A DNA stretch of 38,985 nucleotides from Flavobacteriaceae bacterium UBA7684 (lineage in GTDB: Bacteria > Bacteroidota > Bacteroidia > Flavobacteriales > Flavobacteriaceae), in NCBI GenBank assembly GCA_002482885.1, contig DLGW01000001.1:1-38985 (forward strand), read 5' to 3'. A program made the translations under genes and the position numbers. Below, in pieces: positions 1 through 8,565 of the stretch; within the stretch, counting starts at the first letter, position 1, and the number at the start of each line of letters is the position of its first letter. A model generated the notes under the pieces. The model was not told where the DNA came from. It searched no databases and saw only the letters and a list, made by a program, of their open reading frames with translations.

Positions 1-720
1 GCAATGCCTGGCGATTTTGGAAAAAATGCCCGAAATATGCTCAATGCAGCAAAACAAAAACTGTTGTTCTTTGGTTTAACCAATGCCCAGATTGAAAGTA
101 TAAAAACCAGTAAGGAAGTTTCTCCTTATACCATTTTTTATAGCACTGCCAGTGGAACAATATCGGAAATAAGTACCACAGAAGGCAGTTATGCAATGGA
201 AGGTTCCCCCATCATTAAATTGGCGGATTTAAACAGTCTTTGGTTAGAAACACAGGTAAACGTAAACTATGCCAAGAATCTAAAAATAGGACAAAAAGCC
301 CAAATTACATTTTCCGATTTTCCTGATAAAACCATAAATGCGCAAGTTTCTTTTATCAATCCTGAAATAAATCCAGATACTCGTCTGCTTTTAATTCGAT
401 TGGAAATATCAAATCCAAATTTGCAATTAAAACCCGGGATGCAGGCTATGGCAAAATTAACACAATCCAATCTAAAAGGATTGTATATTCCTGTAGATGC
501 AGTGATCAGGGAGGAAAACGCTTCCTATATTTGGGTTGAAAAAAGACCGGGAGTATTTGAAAACGTAATGGTAGAAACTGGAATAGAAACCAATGGAATG
601 ATAGAGATCAAATCGAAAATAGATAGTGCAAAAAAAGTGGTAATTACAGGAGCCTATGCAATAAACAGTGAATATAAATTCCGAAAAGGCAGTGACCCGA
701 TGGAAGGAATGAAAATGTAA
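1..720 (+). CDS. RND efflux periplasmic adaptor (CusB/HlyD type), 5' end outside window
   Basis: This is the C-terminal part of a membrane-fusion protein that links an inner-membrane RND pump to an outer-membrane TolC-like channel. The reading frame is open from base 1, so the first ATG at position 4 is probably internal and the N-terminus lies upstream. What remains shows the end of the helical hairpin, the second half of the lipoyl/barrel region (GTISEISTTEGSYAMEGSPI, then IIKLADLNSLWLET), a beta-barrel (GQKAQITFSDFP) and the membrane-proximal domain (PGMQAMAKL, then YIPVDAVI). These are standard CusB/HlyD landmarks. The copper genes that follow at close spacing suggest a Cu(I)/Ag(I) or related heavy-metal substrate, which is inferred from context only. 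The regulator gene starts 10 bases after the stop. Confidence 0.85.
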   Translation, partial: AMPGDFGKNARNMLNAAKQKLLFFGLTNAQIESIKTSKEVSPYTIFYSTASGTISEISTTEGSYAMEGSPIIKLADLNSLWLETQVNVNYAKNLKIGQKAQITFSDFPDKTINAQVSFINPEINPDTRLLLIRLEISNPNLQLKPGMQAMAKLTQSNLKGLYIPVDAVIREENASYIWVEKRPGVFENVMVETGIETNGMIEIKSKIDSAKKVVITGAYAINSEYKFRKGSDPMEGMKM

Positions 721-730
721 AATTTGGGAT

Positions 731-1291
731 ATGAAAATTTATATTAAAAATATGGTATGTAGTAGGTGTCAACTAGTCGTGAAGTCTGAGCTAGAAAAGC
801 TAGGATTTCATCCTGTTTTGGTTGAATTAGGGGAGGTTGAGATATTAGAAAATTTGATAGCAGATGAGAAACAGATAATAGAGAAAGTTTTAAATTCATT
901 TGGATTTGAACTTTTGGAGGATAGAACTACCAGAATAATTGAACAGATTAAAAAATTACTGATTCATTTAGTTCATGATTATAATAAATCATCTAAGATA
1001 AATTTATCAGACTATTTGGTTGATAAATTATGTCATGATTATAGTTTTTTAAGTAAGCTTTTTTCCCAAGAAGAGGGGGTTACTATAGAGCACTACTTTA
1101 TCTTACAAAAAGTTGAAAAAATAAAGGAATTATTAAAAGATGGGGAACTTAGTTTAAAAGAAATTTCAGACAGACTTAATTATAGTAGTGTTTCCCATTT
1201 GAGTAGTCAGTTTAAAAAAATAACAGGTTTCACTATTACAGATTTTAAAAAATTAAAGAATAGTAATAGAAAAAAAATAGATGAAGTTTAG
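731..1291 (+). CDS. AraC-family regulator with N-terminal MxCxxC metal-binding-like segment
   Basis: This is a 186-residue predicted transcription factor. The C-terminal part (about residues 141-173, LSLKEISDRLNYSSVSHLSS and the following FKKITGFT) is the second helix-turn-helix of an AraC/XylS domain. The N-terminus (KNMVCSRC, cysteines 10 and 13) looks like the metal-binding loop of an HMA fold, continuing with HPVLVELGEVEI. Such short proteins are common next to copper efflux genes in Bacteroidota, and the likely role is a one-component Cu(I)-responsive activator of this cluster. That role is inferred from architecture and context. It lies 10 bases after the RND adaptor gene, so the two are probably co-transcribed. 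It is much shorter than classical AraC proteins (about 290 residues). Confidence 0.8.
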   Translation: MKIYIKNMVCSRCQLVVKSELEKLGFHPVLVELGEVEILENLIADEKQIIEKVLNSFGFELLEDRTTRIIEQIKKLLIHLVHDYNKSSKINLSDYLVDKLCHDYSFLSKLFSQEEGVTIEHYFILQKVEKIKELLKDGELSLKEISDRLNYSSVSHLSSQFKKITGFTITDFKKLKNSNRKKIDEV

Positions 1292-1333
1292 TAATAATAA
1301 AAATGAAATTATATAATAAAAAACCATAATTGT

Positions 1334-1354
1334 ATAACATAATAAATATGTTAT
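1334..1354. promoter_or_regulatory. AT-rich inverted repeat upstream of the HMA protein
   Basis: There is a perfect 8-base inverted repeat, ATAACATA (1334-1341) and TATGTTAT (1347-1354), separated by 5 bases. It lies in the 116-base gap between the regulator and the secreted HMA protein. It could be an operator for the adjacent AraC-type regulator. It lacks a T-run, so it is not an obvious terminator. In DNA this AT-rich an 8-base palindrome may also be chance. Confidence 0.3.
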
Positions 1355-1407
1355 GGATGTAAATTGCAGTATAAAAAAAATAATTATTAATATCTAAAAA
1401 CAAAAAA

Positions 1408-1764
1408 ATGAAAAATTTAAAATTAATTTCGACAATGTTTCTATTTCTTTTAATTTGTCAGGTTTCTAATGCTCAAAGTGAAAAGGAGAATAGAGGTTTA
1501 AAAACTGAAATGATAAAAGTTGGGGGCATGTGTAACATGGATAAGAAACGTATTGAAAAAGCGGCTTATTCTGTGGAAGGTGTAAAAAAAGCATCGTGGT
1601 CTGTAGAAACTGATATTTTAACCTTGGAATATGAAAGTTTCAGAAAAGGACTAGTTGATGAAGTTCAGAAAAAGATAGCTGAAAAAGGTAATGATACAGA
1701 GAAATATAAAGCAGATGATAAAGTGTATAATGCATTACCTCAATGTTGTCATTATAGAGAATAA
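1408..1764 (+). CDS. Secreted HMA-like protein with one metal-site cysteine replaced
   Basis: This is a 118-residue protein with a signal peptide (MKNLKLISTMFLFLLICQVS, then NAQ). The mature part resembles a heavy-metal-associated (HMA) domain: VGGMCNMDKKRIEKAAYSVE, then GVKKASWSVETDILTLEYE. A canonical site would read CxxC, but here Cys42 is followed at position 45 by Asp. The C-terminus carries a second potential metal ligand set, QCCHYRE (Cys113, Cys114, His115), a tail I associate with this family in Flavobacteriaceae. It is probably a periplasmic or extracytoplasmic copper-binding protein, judging from its place between the regulator and copA. Whether it still binds metal through the HMA loop is open. 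A strong hairpin terminator follows 25 bases after the stop. Confidence 0.75.
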   Translation: MKNLKLISTMFLFLLICQVSNAQSEKENRGLKTEMIKVGGMCNMDKKRIEKAAYSVEGVKKASWSVETDILTLEYESFRKGLVDEVQKKIAEKGNDTEKYKADDKVYNALPQCCHYRE

Positions 1765-1789
1765 TTAACAATGATTTGATTAATTTTTA

Positions 1790-1820
1790 AAAAAACTATG
1801 TAATTTTTACATAGTTTTTT
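1790..1820 (+). terminator. Rho-independent terminator after the HMA protein
   Basis: A 13-base-pair perfect stem has its left arm at 1790-1802 and right arm at 1808-1820, around the 5-base loop ATTTT. The right arm ends in six T. It separates the regulator/HMA transcript from copA, which starts 18 bases further on. Confidence 0.8.
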
Positions 1821-1838
1821 GTTTTAATACAAACAAAA

Positions 1839-4250
1839 ATGACACACACATATAGTATCACAGGAATGTCTTGCGACGGTTGTCGCTCAAAAGTTGAAAA
1901 AACATTAAACACTGTTGACGGAGTTGAAGCTACCGTTACATTAAATCCGCCAGTAGCAACTCTTATTATGGAAAAACATGTAGCTACGGATCAGTTGCAA
2001 AAGGCACTAACGGCTGCTGGAAAATATACCATTACAGAAAATCATTCTTCAGGTGAAAAAAAGGAAGTAAAAGCCTGTTGCAGTTCAGAAAATAATACCC
2101 CAAAAAAGGAATTGATTTTAAAACATTCTGCTTCGGGTAAATACTATTGTCCCATGCACTGCGAAGGTGAAAAAGTATATGATAAAGCTGGCGATTGTCC
2201 CGTATGCGGTATGGATTTAGTACCTATGAATCCTAGTGATACCGAAGACCAAAAGACCTGTAAGGATTTGGTTAAGAAAATGAAAATAGCGGTCGTTTTT
2301 ACGGTGCCTATTTTTTTAATTGCCATGTCAGACATGATTCCGAATAATCCTTTGATGCAAATAATGCACATGGATAAATGGAATTGGGTGCAATTTATAT
2401 TATCGCTTCCAGTGGTGTTTTATGCCTGTTGGATGTTTTTTGAACGCGCTTGGAAATCAATCATTACTTGGAATTTGAATATGTTTACACTTGTTGGAAT
2501 TGGATCTGGAGTCGCTTTTTTATTCAGTATAGTTGCATTGTTTTTTCCGGCTATTTTCCCTGCTGAATTCACATCCGAACACGGAACCGTTCATTTATAT
2601 TTCGAAGCCACAACGGTAATTTTAACGTTGGTTTTATTAGGGCAACTCTTAGAAGCCCGAGCACATAGTCAAACCAGCGGCGCCATTAAGGAGTTATTAA
2701 AATTAGCACCCACAGATGCTACATTGATAATTGACGGAAAGGACAAAGTCATTTCGATTCACGACATCAAAAAAGGCGATTTGTTGCGAGTAAAACCCGG
2801 AGATAAAATCCCAGTTGATGGAAAAATAACCGAAGGCGAAAGTACTATTGATGAAGCCATGATTACAGGCGAACCCATTCCTGTTGATAAAAAGGCAGCC
2901 GATAATGTGGTGGCAGGAACCATAAACGGTACTAAATCTTTTGTAATGATTGCCGAAAAAATAGGTTCAGAAACCTTACTTTCTCAAATTGTGCAAATGG
3001 TAAATGATGCTTCTCGCTCCAGAGCGCCCATTCAAAAATTAGCAGATATAATTTCCAAATACTTTGTTCCAATTGTGGTCATAGCATCTGTAATCACTTT
3101 TGTTGTTTGGGCTACTTTTGGTCCAGAACCTGTTTTGGTTTATGGTTTTATAAATGCTATTGCGGTATTAATCATCGCGTGTCCGTGTGCCTTAGGTTTA
3201 GCAACGCCTATGTCTGTAATGGTGGGCGTGGGTAAAGGCGCACAATCGGGAGTTTTGATAAAAAATGCTGAAGCTTTAGAAAACATGAATAAGGTGAATG
3301 TTTTAATAACCGATAAAACAGGCACATTAACCGAAGGTAAACCATCAGTCGAAAAAATTTATTCGACCAATAACAATGATACTGATTTATTGCAAAGCAT
3401 AGCTTCATTAAACCAATACAGTGAACATCCTTTAGCACAAGCTGTGGTCAATTATGCTAAATCAAAAACAGTTTCATTAATCGAAGTGAAAGATTTTGAA
3501 GCGGTTGCAGGAAAAGGAGTTACAGGAACAGTGACCAATAAAAAAGTAGCTTTAGGCAACAAAAAACTAATGGAGCTAGTAAAGGCAAGTATTTCAGATG
3601 ATTTGGAAAACAAAATTATTGCCGAACAAAAACTAGGTAAAACCGTTTCTTATATTGCTATTGATGGTGCGGCCGTTGGTTTTGTATCAATTACCGATGC
3701 CATTAAAGAATCAAGCGCAGCAGCCATCAAAGAATTAATGCGCCAAGGTGTAGAAGTAATAATGCTTACTGGAGATAATGTGAATACAGCCAAAGCGGTT
3801 GCGGAAGAACTTAATTTAACCTCTTATAAAGCAAGTTGTTTACCCGAAGACAAACTTAAAGAAATTAAACGATTACAATCCGAAGGTAAAATTATAGCCA
3901 TGGCAGGTGATGGTATCAATGATGCTCCGGCATTAGCGCAAGCCAACATCGGAATTGCCATGGGAACAGGAACCGATGTAGCCATTGAAAGCGCCAAAAT
4001 AACTTTGGTAAAAGGCGATTTACAAGGCATCGTAAAAGCCAAAAATCTAAGTCATGCGGTAATGAAAAATATTAAGCAAAACTTATTCTTTGCTTTTTTC
4101 TATAATGTTTTAGGAGTTCCTATTGCGGCGGGCGTTTTATATCCCTTTTTTGGAATTCTACTTTCCCCAATGATTGCCGCATTAGCCATGAGTTTCAGTT
4201 CCGTTTCTGTAATTGCCAATGCGTTACGATTGCGAAATTTAAAACTTTGA
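1839..4250 (+). CDS. copA: Copper-translocating P1B-type ATPase
   Basis: This is an 803-residue heavy-metal ATPase that exports Cu(I) from the cytoplasm using ATP. In order it has an N-terminal HMA domain (GMSCDGC, Cys12 and Cys15), a cysteine-rich metal-binding domain (YYCPMHCEG to DCPVCGMDLVP, Cys104, Cys108, Cys120, Cys123) of the type found in many Bacteroidota copper ATPases, and membrane helices from about residue 148. The actuator motif TGEP starts at 343, the transmembrane CPC motif is at 448-450 (CPCALGLATP), the phosphorylated Asp is 492 (DKTGTLTEG), the SEHP nucleotide-binding motif follows, and GDGINDAPAL starts at 690. CPC indicates the Cu+/Ag+ subgroup. It completes the copper cluster with the RND adaptor, the regulator and the HMA protein, but sits behind a terminator and so may have its own promoter. 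Confidence 0.95.
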   Translation: MTHTYSITGMSCDGCRSKVEKTLNTVDGVEATVTLNPPVATLIMEKHVATDQLQKALTAAGKYTITENHSSGEKKEVKACCSSENNTPKKELILKHSASGKYYCPMHCEGEKVYDKAGDCPVCGMDLVPMNPSDTEDQKTCKDLVKKMKIAVVFTVPIFLIAMSDMIPNNPLMQIMHMDKWNWVQFILSLPVVFYACWMFFERAWKSIITWNLNMFTLVGIGSGVAFLFSIVALFFPAIFPAEFTSEHGTVHLYFEATTVILTLVLLGQLLEARAHSQTSGAIKELLKLAPTDATLIIDGKDKVISIHDIKKGDLLRVKPGDKIPVDGKITEGESTIDEAMITGEPIPVDKKAADNVVAGTINGTKSFVMIAEKIGSETLLSQIVQMVNDASRSRAPIQKLADIISKYFVPIVVIASVITFVVWATFGPEPVLVYGFINAIAVLIIACPCALGLATPMSVMVGVGKGAQSGVLIKNAEALENMNKVNVLITDKTGTLTEGKPSVEKIYSTNNNDTDLLQSIASLNQYSEHPLAQAVVNYAKSKTVSLIEVKDFEAVAGKGVTGTVTNKKVALGNKKLMELVKASISDDLENKIIAEQKLGKTVSYIAIDGAAVGFVSITDAIKESSAAAIKELMRQGVEVIMLTGDNVNTAKAVAEELNLTSYKASCLPEDKLKEIKRLQSEGKIIAMAGDGINDAPALAQANIGIAMGTGTDVAIESAKITLVKGDLQGIVKAKNLSHAVMKNIKQNLFFAFFYNVLGVPIAAGVLYPFFGILLSPMIAALAMSFSSVSVIANALRLRNLKL

Positions 4251-4287
4251 AGAACCAACATTTAAACAAATTTAAGATTGAGTTTTA

Positions 4288-4295
4288 TATCTTTG
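4288..4295 (+). promoter_or_regulatory. Putative -7 element for the pyrD operon
   Basis: TATCTTTG matches the Bacteroidota -7 consensus TAnnTTTG and lies 35 bases before the pyrD start. I see no convincing TTG element at the expected distance upstream, so the call rests on the -7 box alone. Confidence 0.4.
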
Positions 4296-4330
4296 CTGAA
4301 CCCAACGCCTAATCCCCAAAGATTCAAACT

Positions 4331-5350
4331 ATGTACAAAATATTCATACGTCCCTTTTTATTTTTATTTGATCCCGAAAAGGTGCATTATTTTACGTTTT
4401 CTTGGATTAAGTTTTTGAATCAGATTCCTGGAGTTTCTTCGGTTATTCGTAAAATGTTCGAGGTAAATCATCCTAAATTAAAAAGAACGGTTTTTGGATT
4501 GGAATTTAAAAATCCAGTGGGCTTGGCAGCAGGGTTTGATAAAGATGCTAAGTTGTTTAATGAACTTTCTAATTTTGGTTTTGGTTTTATAGAAATAGGC
4601 ACCTTAACCCCTAAACCACAAGAGGGAAATCCTAAAAAACGTTTGTTTAGGTTAAAAGAAGATGAGGCGATTATAAATCGAATGGGCTTTAATAACGGTG
4701 GGGTTTTTGAAGCGGTGGAACGGTTAAAAAATAACAAAGGCGTTTTAATTGGTGGGAACATTGGTAAAAATAAAGTCACTCCTAATGAAGATGCAGATTC
4801 AGATTACGAAATTTGTTTCAACGCGTTATACGATTATGTAGATTATTTTGTGGTGAACGTAAGTTCCCCGAATACGCCTAATTTAAGAGCCTTACAAGAA
4901 AAAGAACCTTTAACCAAGTTGTTGCAACACTTGCAAAACATCAATACAACCAAGCCAAAACAGAAACCCATTTTACTAAAAATCGCTCCTGATTTAACCG
5001 ATAGTCAATTGTTAGATATAATTGATATTGTAAAAGAAACCAAAATTGCAGGCGTAATTGCGACCAATACCACTTTATCTCGTGAAGGTTTAACTTCTGA
5101 CAATAAAAAAGAAACCGGAGGCATGAGCGGAAAACCATTAGAAAAACGTTCTACCGAAGTGATTCGATTCTTATCTTTAAAAAGTAATCAAGCATTCCCA
5201 ATTATTGGGGTTGGCGGAATTCACGATGCCGAAGACGCTTTGGAAAAATTAGCAGCCGGAGCTAGTTTAGTGCAATTGTATACGGGTTTTATTTATGAAG
5301 GCCCTGCTTTGGTGAAAAATATTAATAAAGCCATTTTAGAAAGTTTATAA
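4331..5350 (+). CDS. pyrD: Quinone-dependent dihydroorotate dehydrogenase (class 2)
   Basis: This 339-residue FMN enzyme oxidises dihydroorotate to orotate in pyrimidine synthesis and passes the electrons to the membrane quinone pool. Family motifs are clear: GLAAGFDKDA (substrate/FMN barrel), GTLTPKPQEGNPKKRLFRL, NRMGFNN, and NVSSPNTPNLR with the catalytic serine at about 178-179. FMN phosphate binding is seen in ATNTT, GGMSG and GVGGIHDAEDA. The N-terminal helical extension (MYKIFIRPFLFLFDPEKVHY) is the membrane-associating part that marks class 2. The length is normal. The HMG-CoA lyase ATG follows the stop codon directly, so the two genes form an operon although they serve different pathways. 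Confidence 0.95.
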   Translation: MYKIFIRPFLFLFDPEKVHYFTFSWIKFLNQIPGVSSVIRKMFEVNHPKLKRTVFGLEFKNPVGLAAGFDKDAKLFNELSNFGFGFIEIGTLTPKPQEGNPKKRLFRLKEDEAIINRMGFNNGGVFEAVERLKNNKGVLIGGNIGKNKVTPNEDADSDYEICFNALYDYVDYFVVNVSSPNTPNLRALQEKEPLTKLLQHLQNINTTKPKQKPILLKIAPDLTDSQLLDIIDIVKETKIAGVIATNTTLSREGLTSDNKKETGGMSGKPLEKRSTEVIRFLSLKSNQAFPIIGVGGIHDAEDALEKLAAGASLVQLYTGFIYEGPALVKNINKAILESL

Positions 5351-6223
5351 ATGCTTCACTCGAATAAAGTTAAAATCATTGAATGTCCGCGTGATGCCAT
5401 GCAGGGCTTAAAAGACTTTATTCCTACCGAAAAAAAAATACAATACATACAAGCTTTATTAAGGGTTGGTTTTGATACCATAGATTTTGGCAGTTTTGTA
5501 TCGGCTAAAGTAATTCCGCAAATGCAAGACACTGCCGAGGTTTTGCAAAGTTTAGATTTATCGCAAACCCAAAGTAAATTATTGGCGATTGTGGCCAGTT
5601 CCCGCGGGGCAGAAGATGCCGCACAACATCAAGCTATTGATTATTTAGGATTTCCTTTTTCGATTTCGGAAAACTTTCAAATGCGTAATACACACAAAAC
5701 CATTGCCGAATCGGTAGTTGCTTTACAAGAGATTCTAGAAATCGCTCAAAAAAATAATAAAGAAGTAGTTACTTATTTGTCCATGGGATTTGGCAATCCG
5801 TATGGAGATCCTTGGAATGTAGACATTGTAGGGGAGTGGTCTGATCGATTGGCACAAATGGGTGTAAAAATTATTTCGTTGTCCGATACTATAGGAAGTT
5901 CAACACCCGAAGTTATTGATTATTTGTTCTCGCATTTGATTCCGCAATATCCTCATATAGAGTTTGGTGCACACCTACATACCACGCCTAATAAGTGGTT
6001 CGAAAAGTTAGACGCCGCTTATCAGGCTGGTTGCCGACGATTCGATGGTGCTATACAAGGTTTTGGCGGATGCCCTATGGCTAAAGATGATTTGGTAGGA
6101 AATATGCCTACTGAAAAATTACTTTCTTACTTCACGTCTAAAAAAGTAGATGCCAATTTGAATGCCTTAAGTTTTGAATCGGCTTATAATGAGGCTAGTA
6201 AAATCTTCTTAAAACTTTCTTAA
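5351..6223 (+). CDS. Hydroxymethylglutaryl-CoA lyase
   Basis: This 290-residue DRE-TIM-type lyase is predicted to split HMG-CoA into acetoacetate and acetyl-CoA in leucine and ketone-body breakdown. Support comes from the N-terminal IIECPRDAMQGLKDFIPTEK (the family Arg-Asp metal site, with RDAMQG instead of the more usual RDGLQ), the metal-binding HxH at His208 and His210 (GAHLHTTPN), and the catalytic Cys at 241 in GFGGCPMAKDDLVGN. The length agrees with the family. It starts on the base after the pyrD stop. No terminator is obvious downstream, but the next gene has its own promoter. Confidence 0.88.
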   Translation: MLHSNKVKIIECPRDAMQGLKDFIPTEKKIQYIQALLRVGFDTIDFGSFVSAKVIPQMQDTAEVLQSLDLSQTQSKLLAIVASSRGAEDAAQHQAIDYLGFPFSISENFQMRNTHKTIAESVVALQEILEIAQKNNKEVVTYLSMGFGNPYGDPWNVDIVGEWSDRLAQMGVKIISLSDTIGSSTPEVIDYLFSHLIPQYPHIEFGAHLHTTPNKWFEKLDAAYQAGCRRFDGAIQGFGGCPMAKDDLVGNMPTEKLLSYFTSKKVDANLNALSFESAYNEASKIFLKLS

Positions 6224-6227
6224 AATA

Positions 6228-6250
6228 TTATTTATATTTTGTCTAAATAA
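6228..6250. promoter_or_regulatory. Operator-like palindrome 1 upstream of the FecA-like gene
   Basis: TTATTTATA (6228-6236), a 5-base spacer, then TCTAAATAA (6242-6250) form an inverted repeat with 8 of 9 positions matching. It lies just upstream of the promoter for the TonB receptor. The half-site resembles iron-regulator boxes that I recall upstream of siderophore receptors in Flavobacteriaceae, and that identification is an inference. The right arm recurs exactly 60 bases downstream. Confidence 0.45.
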
Positions 6251-6252
6251 AA

Positions 6253-6285
6253 TTTGGATACTTGGTTTTTTCTATTTTATATTTG
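6253..6285 (+). promoter_or_regulatory. Promoter of the FecA-like receptor gene
   Basis: TTTG at 6253-6256 and TATATTTG at 6278-6285 are separated by 21 bases and match the Bacteroidota -33 and -7 elements. Transcription would begin near 6291, about 30 bases before the start codon. The promoter sits between the two palindromes at 6228-6250 and 6288-6310, as expected for a repressed iron-uptake gene. Confidence 0.6.
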
Positions 6286-6287
6286 CG

Positions 6288-6310
6288 CTGTTTAAAATCA
6301 GTCTAAATAA
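6288..6310. promoter_or_regulatory. Operator-like palindrome 2 downstream of the promoter
   Basis: The right arm TCTAAATAA (6302-6310) is identical to that of palindrome 1, and the surrounding 14 bases GTCTAAATAAAATT are shared (6241-6254 and 6301-6314). The left arm (6288-6296) matches at only 6 of 9 positions. It covers the expected transcription start, where a bound repressor would block initiation. Confidence 0.4.
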
Positions 6311-6321
6311 AATTAATAGGT

Positions 6322-8553
6322 ATGAGAATAATTTATGGTTTAATTTTTTTCGGATTTAGTTGTATTTCTTATTCACAAGAAATCAAACAAGATGAAAAAG
6401 ATTCTATTATCAGTTTAAGTCCGGTTACTGTAACTGGGTTAAAAGTAAGTCCAGAAAGAAGAACTGAAATCACTCAAAATGTCATTTATTCAGGTAAAAA
6501 GAATGAAATTCTTAATTTATCAAAAATGAATGCTAATCTGACAACTAATAATGCCAGAGAAGTTTTTTCAAGAATACCAGGCGTTTCCGTATGGGAAAAT
6601 GACGGATCAGGCATTCAAATTAACGTTGGGTTTAGAGGTTTGAGCCCGAATAGAAGTTGGGAAGTAAATACCCGACAAAACGGGTATGATATTTCATCGG
6701 ATGTTTTTGGTTATCCAGAGGCTTATTATAATCCGCCTTTAGAAGCTGTTGAAAATATAGAACTTATCAGAGGTGGTTCAGCTTTGCAGTTCGGTCCACA
6801 GTTCGGCGGGATGTTGAACTATGTTTTGAAAAGAGAAAAAAATAAGAAATTTTCATTCGAAACTCAAAATACAGCAGGAAGCTATAATTTGATGAGTAGC
6901 TACAATGCTATTGGTGGAAAAACAGGAAAGTTTTCTTACTATGCTTATAATCATTCCAGAAGCGCAGATGGTTGGAGAGAGAATAGTGGATACAAAGTCA
7001 GAAACTCACACATTTTTTTAGAATATGAGTTTACAGAAAATACAAAAATTTCTGCTGAATACACTAATATGGATTATGAGTTAAAGCAACCGGGTGGTTT
7101 AACCGACCAACAATTCAAGGAAAATGCTCGTCAATCTTTTAGAGATAGAAACTGGTTTGGTACCCCATGGAATTTATTTTCTATTAATTTTGATACCAAG
7201 TTCAGTGAAAAATGGACTTCAAATACCAAATTATTTGGTTTGATGGGTGAAAGAAACAGTGTTGGTTTTACGGCTACCCCGAATGTTTTAGATGCAGTAA
7301 ATACAACTACTAATCAATTAGCAAACAGACGTGTAGACCGAGATTCTTATAAAAATTACGGTTTAGAAAATAGAAATGTTTATCGTTTTAAAATAGGTAA
7401 AGTAAATAACAATTTAGCATTTGGTGTTCGAGCATACAAAGCAAATATGAATAGATTACAAAACGGAACTGGAACTACAGCTGCTGATTTTGACTTAAGT
7501 ATTCAAGGTAAATATGTTACAGATGTTGATTTTTACACCAATAATATGGCTGTTTTTGTAGAAAATCAGTTTAAAATAACTGATAAATTTAGTGTTACCC
7601 CAGGAGTACGTTATGAATATATTTCAACAGAAGGTAGTGGGCGCCTAGGTATTGCTAACGGAAATGATGTTACATTTAATAGAAACGAAATTGTAAGAAC
7701 AAAACCATTGTTTGGCGTTGGTTTGGAGTATAAATTCAATACCACTAATATTTACGCCAATGCTACACAAGCTTACAGACCCGTATTGTTTTCAGACATC
7801 ACTCCACCAGCAGTTACAGATGTTATTGATCCTAATTTAAAAGATGCTTCTGGATTTAATGCAGACTTGGGTTACAGAGGTACCGTTAAAAATTACTTAA
7901 ATTTTGATTTCAGTTTGTTTTATATGAGTTATAACAATCGAATCGGTGGTGTCAGAAGATTTATTAATGACGACCCATCGTTAGGAACTTACTTATACAG
8001 AACCAATTTAGGAGAAACTGTTACAAAAGGAATTGAAGGATTTTTAGGATTGAATGTAACTAAGTTATTTAAAGTAGAAAAAACTTATGGTAATTTGGAA
8101 TTATTTAGTTCAGTTAGTTTTATTGATGCTCGTTATACTGATTTTAGTGTTTTTTCTGCTAGTGGAACAGCACCTAATGTTGTAATTTCAGAAACCAATC
8201 TAAAAGGAAATAGAGTAGAAAACGCTCCTAGATACATTCATAACTTTGGACTTTCATGGAACAAAAATAGATTTTCATCTTCGATACAATACAGAATGAA
8301 TGGAAAAGTATTTACGGATTCTAATAATACCTTAGTACCGTCAGCTAATGGAGTAACAGGTTTGTTGGATAAATACCATGTTTTGGATTTTTCGTCTGAA
8401 TTAAAATTCTATAATAATTACAATTTAAGATTTGGTATAAACAATTTAACCAATGAAATGTATGCCACCAGAAGGGCAGGTGGTTATCCAGGGCCAGGAA
8501 TTTTACCTGGTGAAGGAAGAACATTTTTTGTCTCAGTTGGCGCTAAATTCTAG
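6322..8553 (+). CDS. FecA-like TonB-dependent outer-membrane receptor
   Basis: This 743-residue protein is a ligand-gated outer-membrane barrel that imports an iron chelate with energy from TonB-ExbBD. It has a signal peptide (MRIIYGLIFFGFSCISYSQ), a TonB-box-like segment (LSPVTVTGLK), a plug domain at about residues 45-165 (NAREVFSRIPGVSVWENDGS, NVGFRGLSPNR, VENIELIRGGSALQFGPQFG), and a beta-barrel ending in Phe (FFVSVGAKF). The barrel passage YRPVLFSDITPP resembles FecA-type ferric-dicitrate receptors, so ferric citrate or a related hydroxamate/carboxylate chelate is plausible. The substrate is not proven. Unlike many Bacteroidota receptors it has no N-terminal carboxypeptidase-like domain, and no SusD partner is nearby, which argues against a glycan system. 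No FecI/FecR pair is visible. Confidence 0.9.
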   Translation: MRIIYGLIFFGFSCISYSQEIKQDEKDSIISLSPVTVTGLKVSPERRTEITQNVIYSGKKNEILNLSKMNANLTTNNAREVFSRIPGVSVWENDGSGIQINVGFRGLSPNRSWEVNTRQNGYDISSDVFGYPEAYYNPPLEAVENIELIRGGSALQFGPQFGGMLNYVLKREKNKKFSFETQNTAGSYNLMSSYNAIGGKTGKFSYYAYNHSRSADGWRENSGYKVRNSHIFLEYEFTENTKISAEYTNMDYELKQPGGLTDQQFKENARQSFRDRNWFGTPWNLFSINFDTKFSEKWTSNTKLFGLMGERNSVGFTATPNVLDAVNTTTNQLANRRVDRDSYKNYGLENRNVYRFKIGKVNNNLAFGVRAYKANMNRLQNGTGTTAADFDLSIQGKYVTDVDFYTNNMAVFVENQFKITDKFSVTPGVRYEYISTEGSGRLGIANGNDVTFNRNEIVRTKPLFGVGLEYKFNTTNIYANATQAYRPVLFSDITPPAVTDVIDPNLKDASGFNADLGYRGTVKNYLNFDFSLFYMSYNNRIGGVRRFINDDPSLGTYLYRTNLGETVTKGIEGFLGLNVTKLFKVEKTYGNLELFSSVSFIDARYTDFSVFSASGTAPNVVISETNLKGNRVENAPRYIHNFGLSWNKNRFSSSIQYRMNGKVFTDSNNTLVPSANGVTGLLDKYHVLDFSSELKFYNNYNLRFGINNLTNEMYATRRAGGYPGPGILPGEGRTFFVSVGAKF

Positions 8554-8565
8554 TTTTAATTATGT

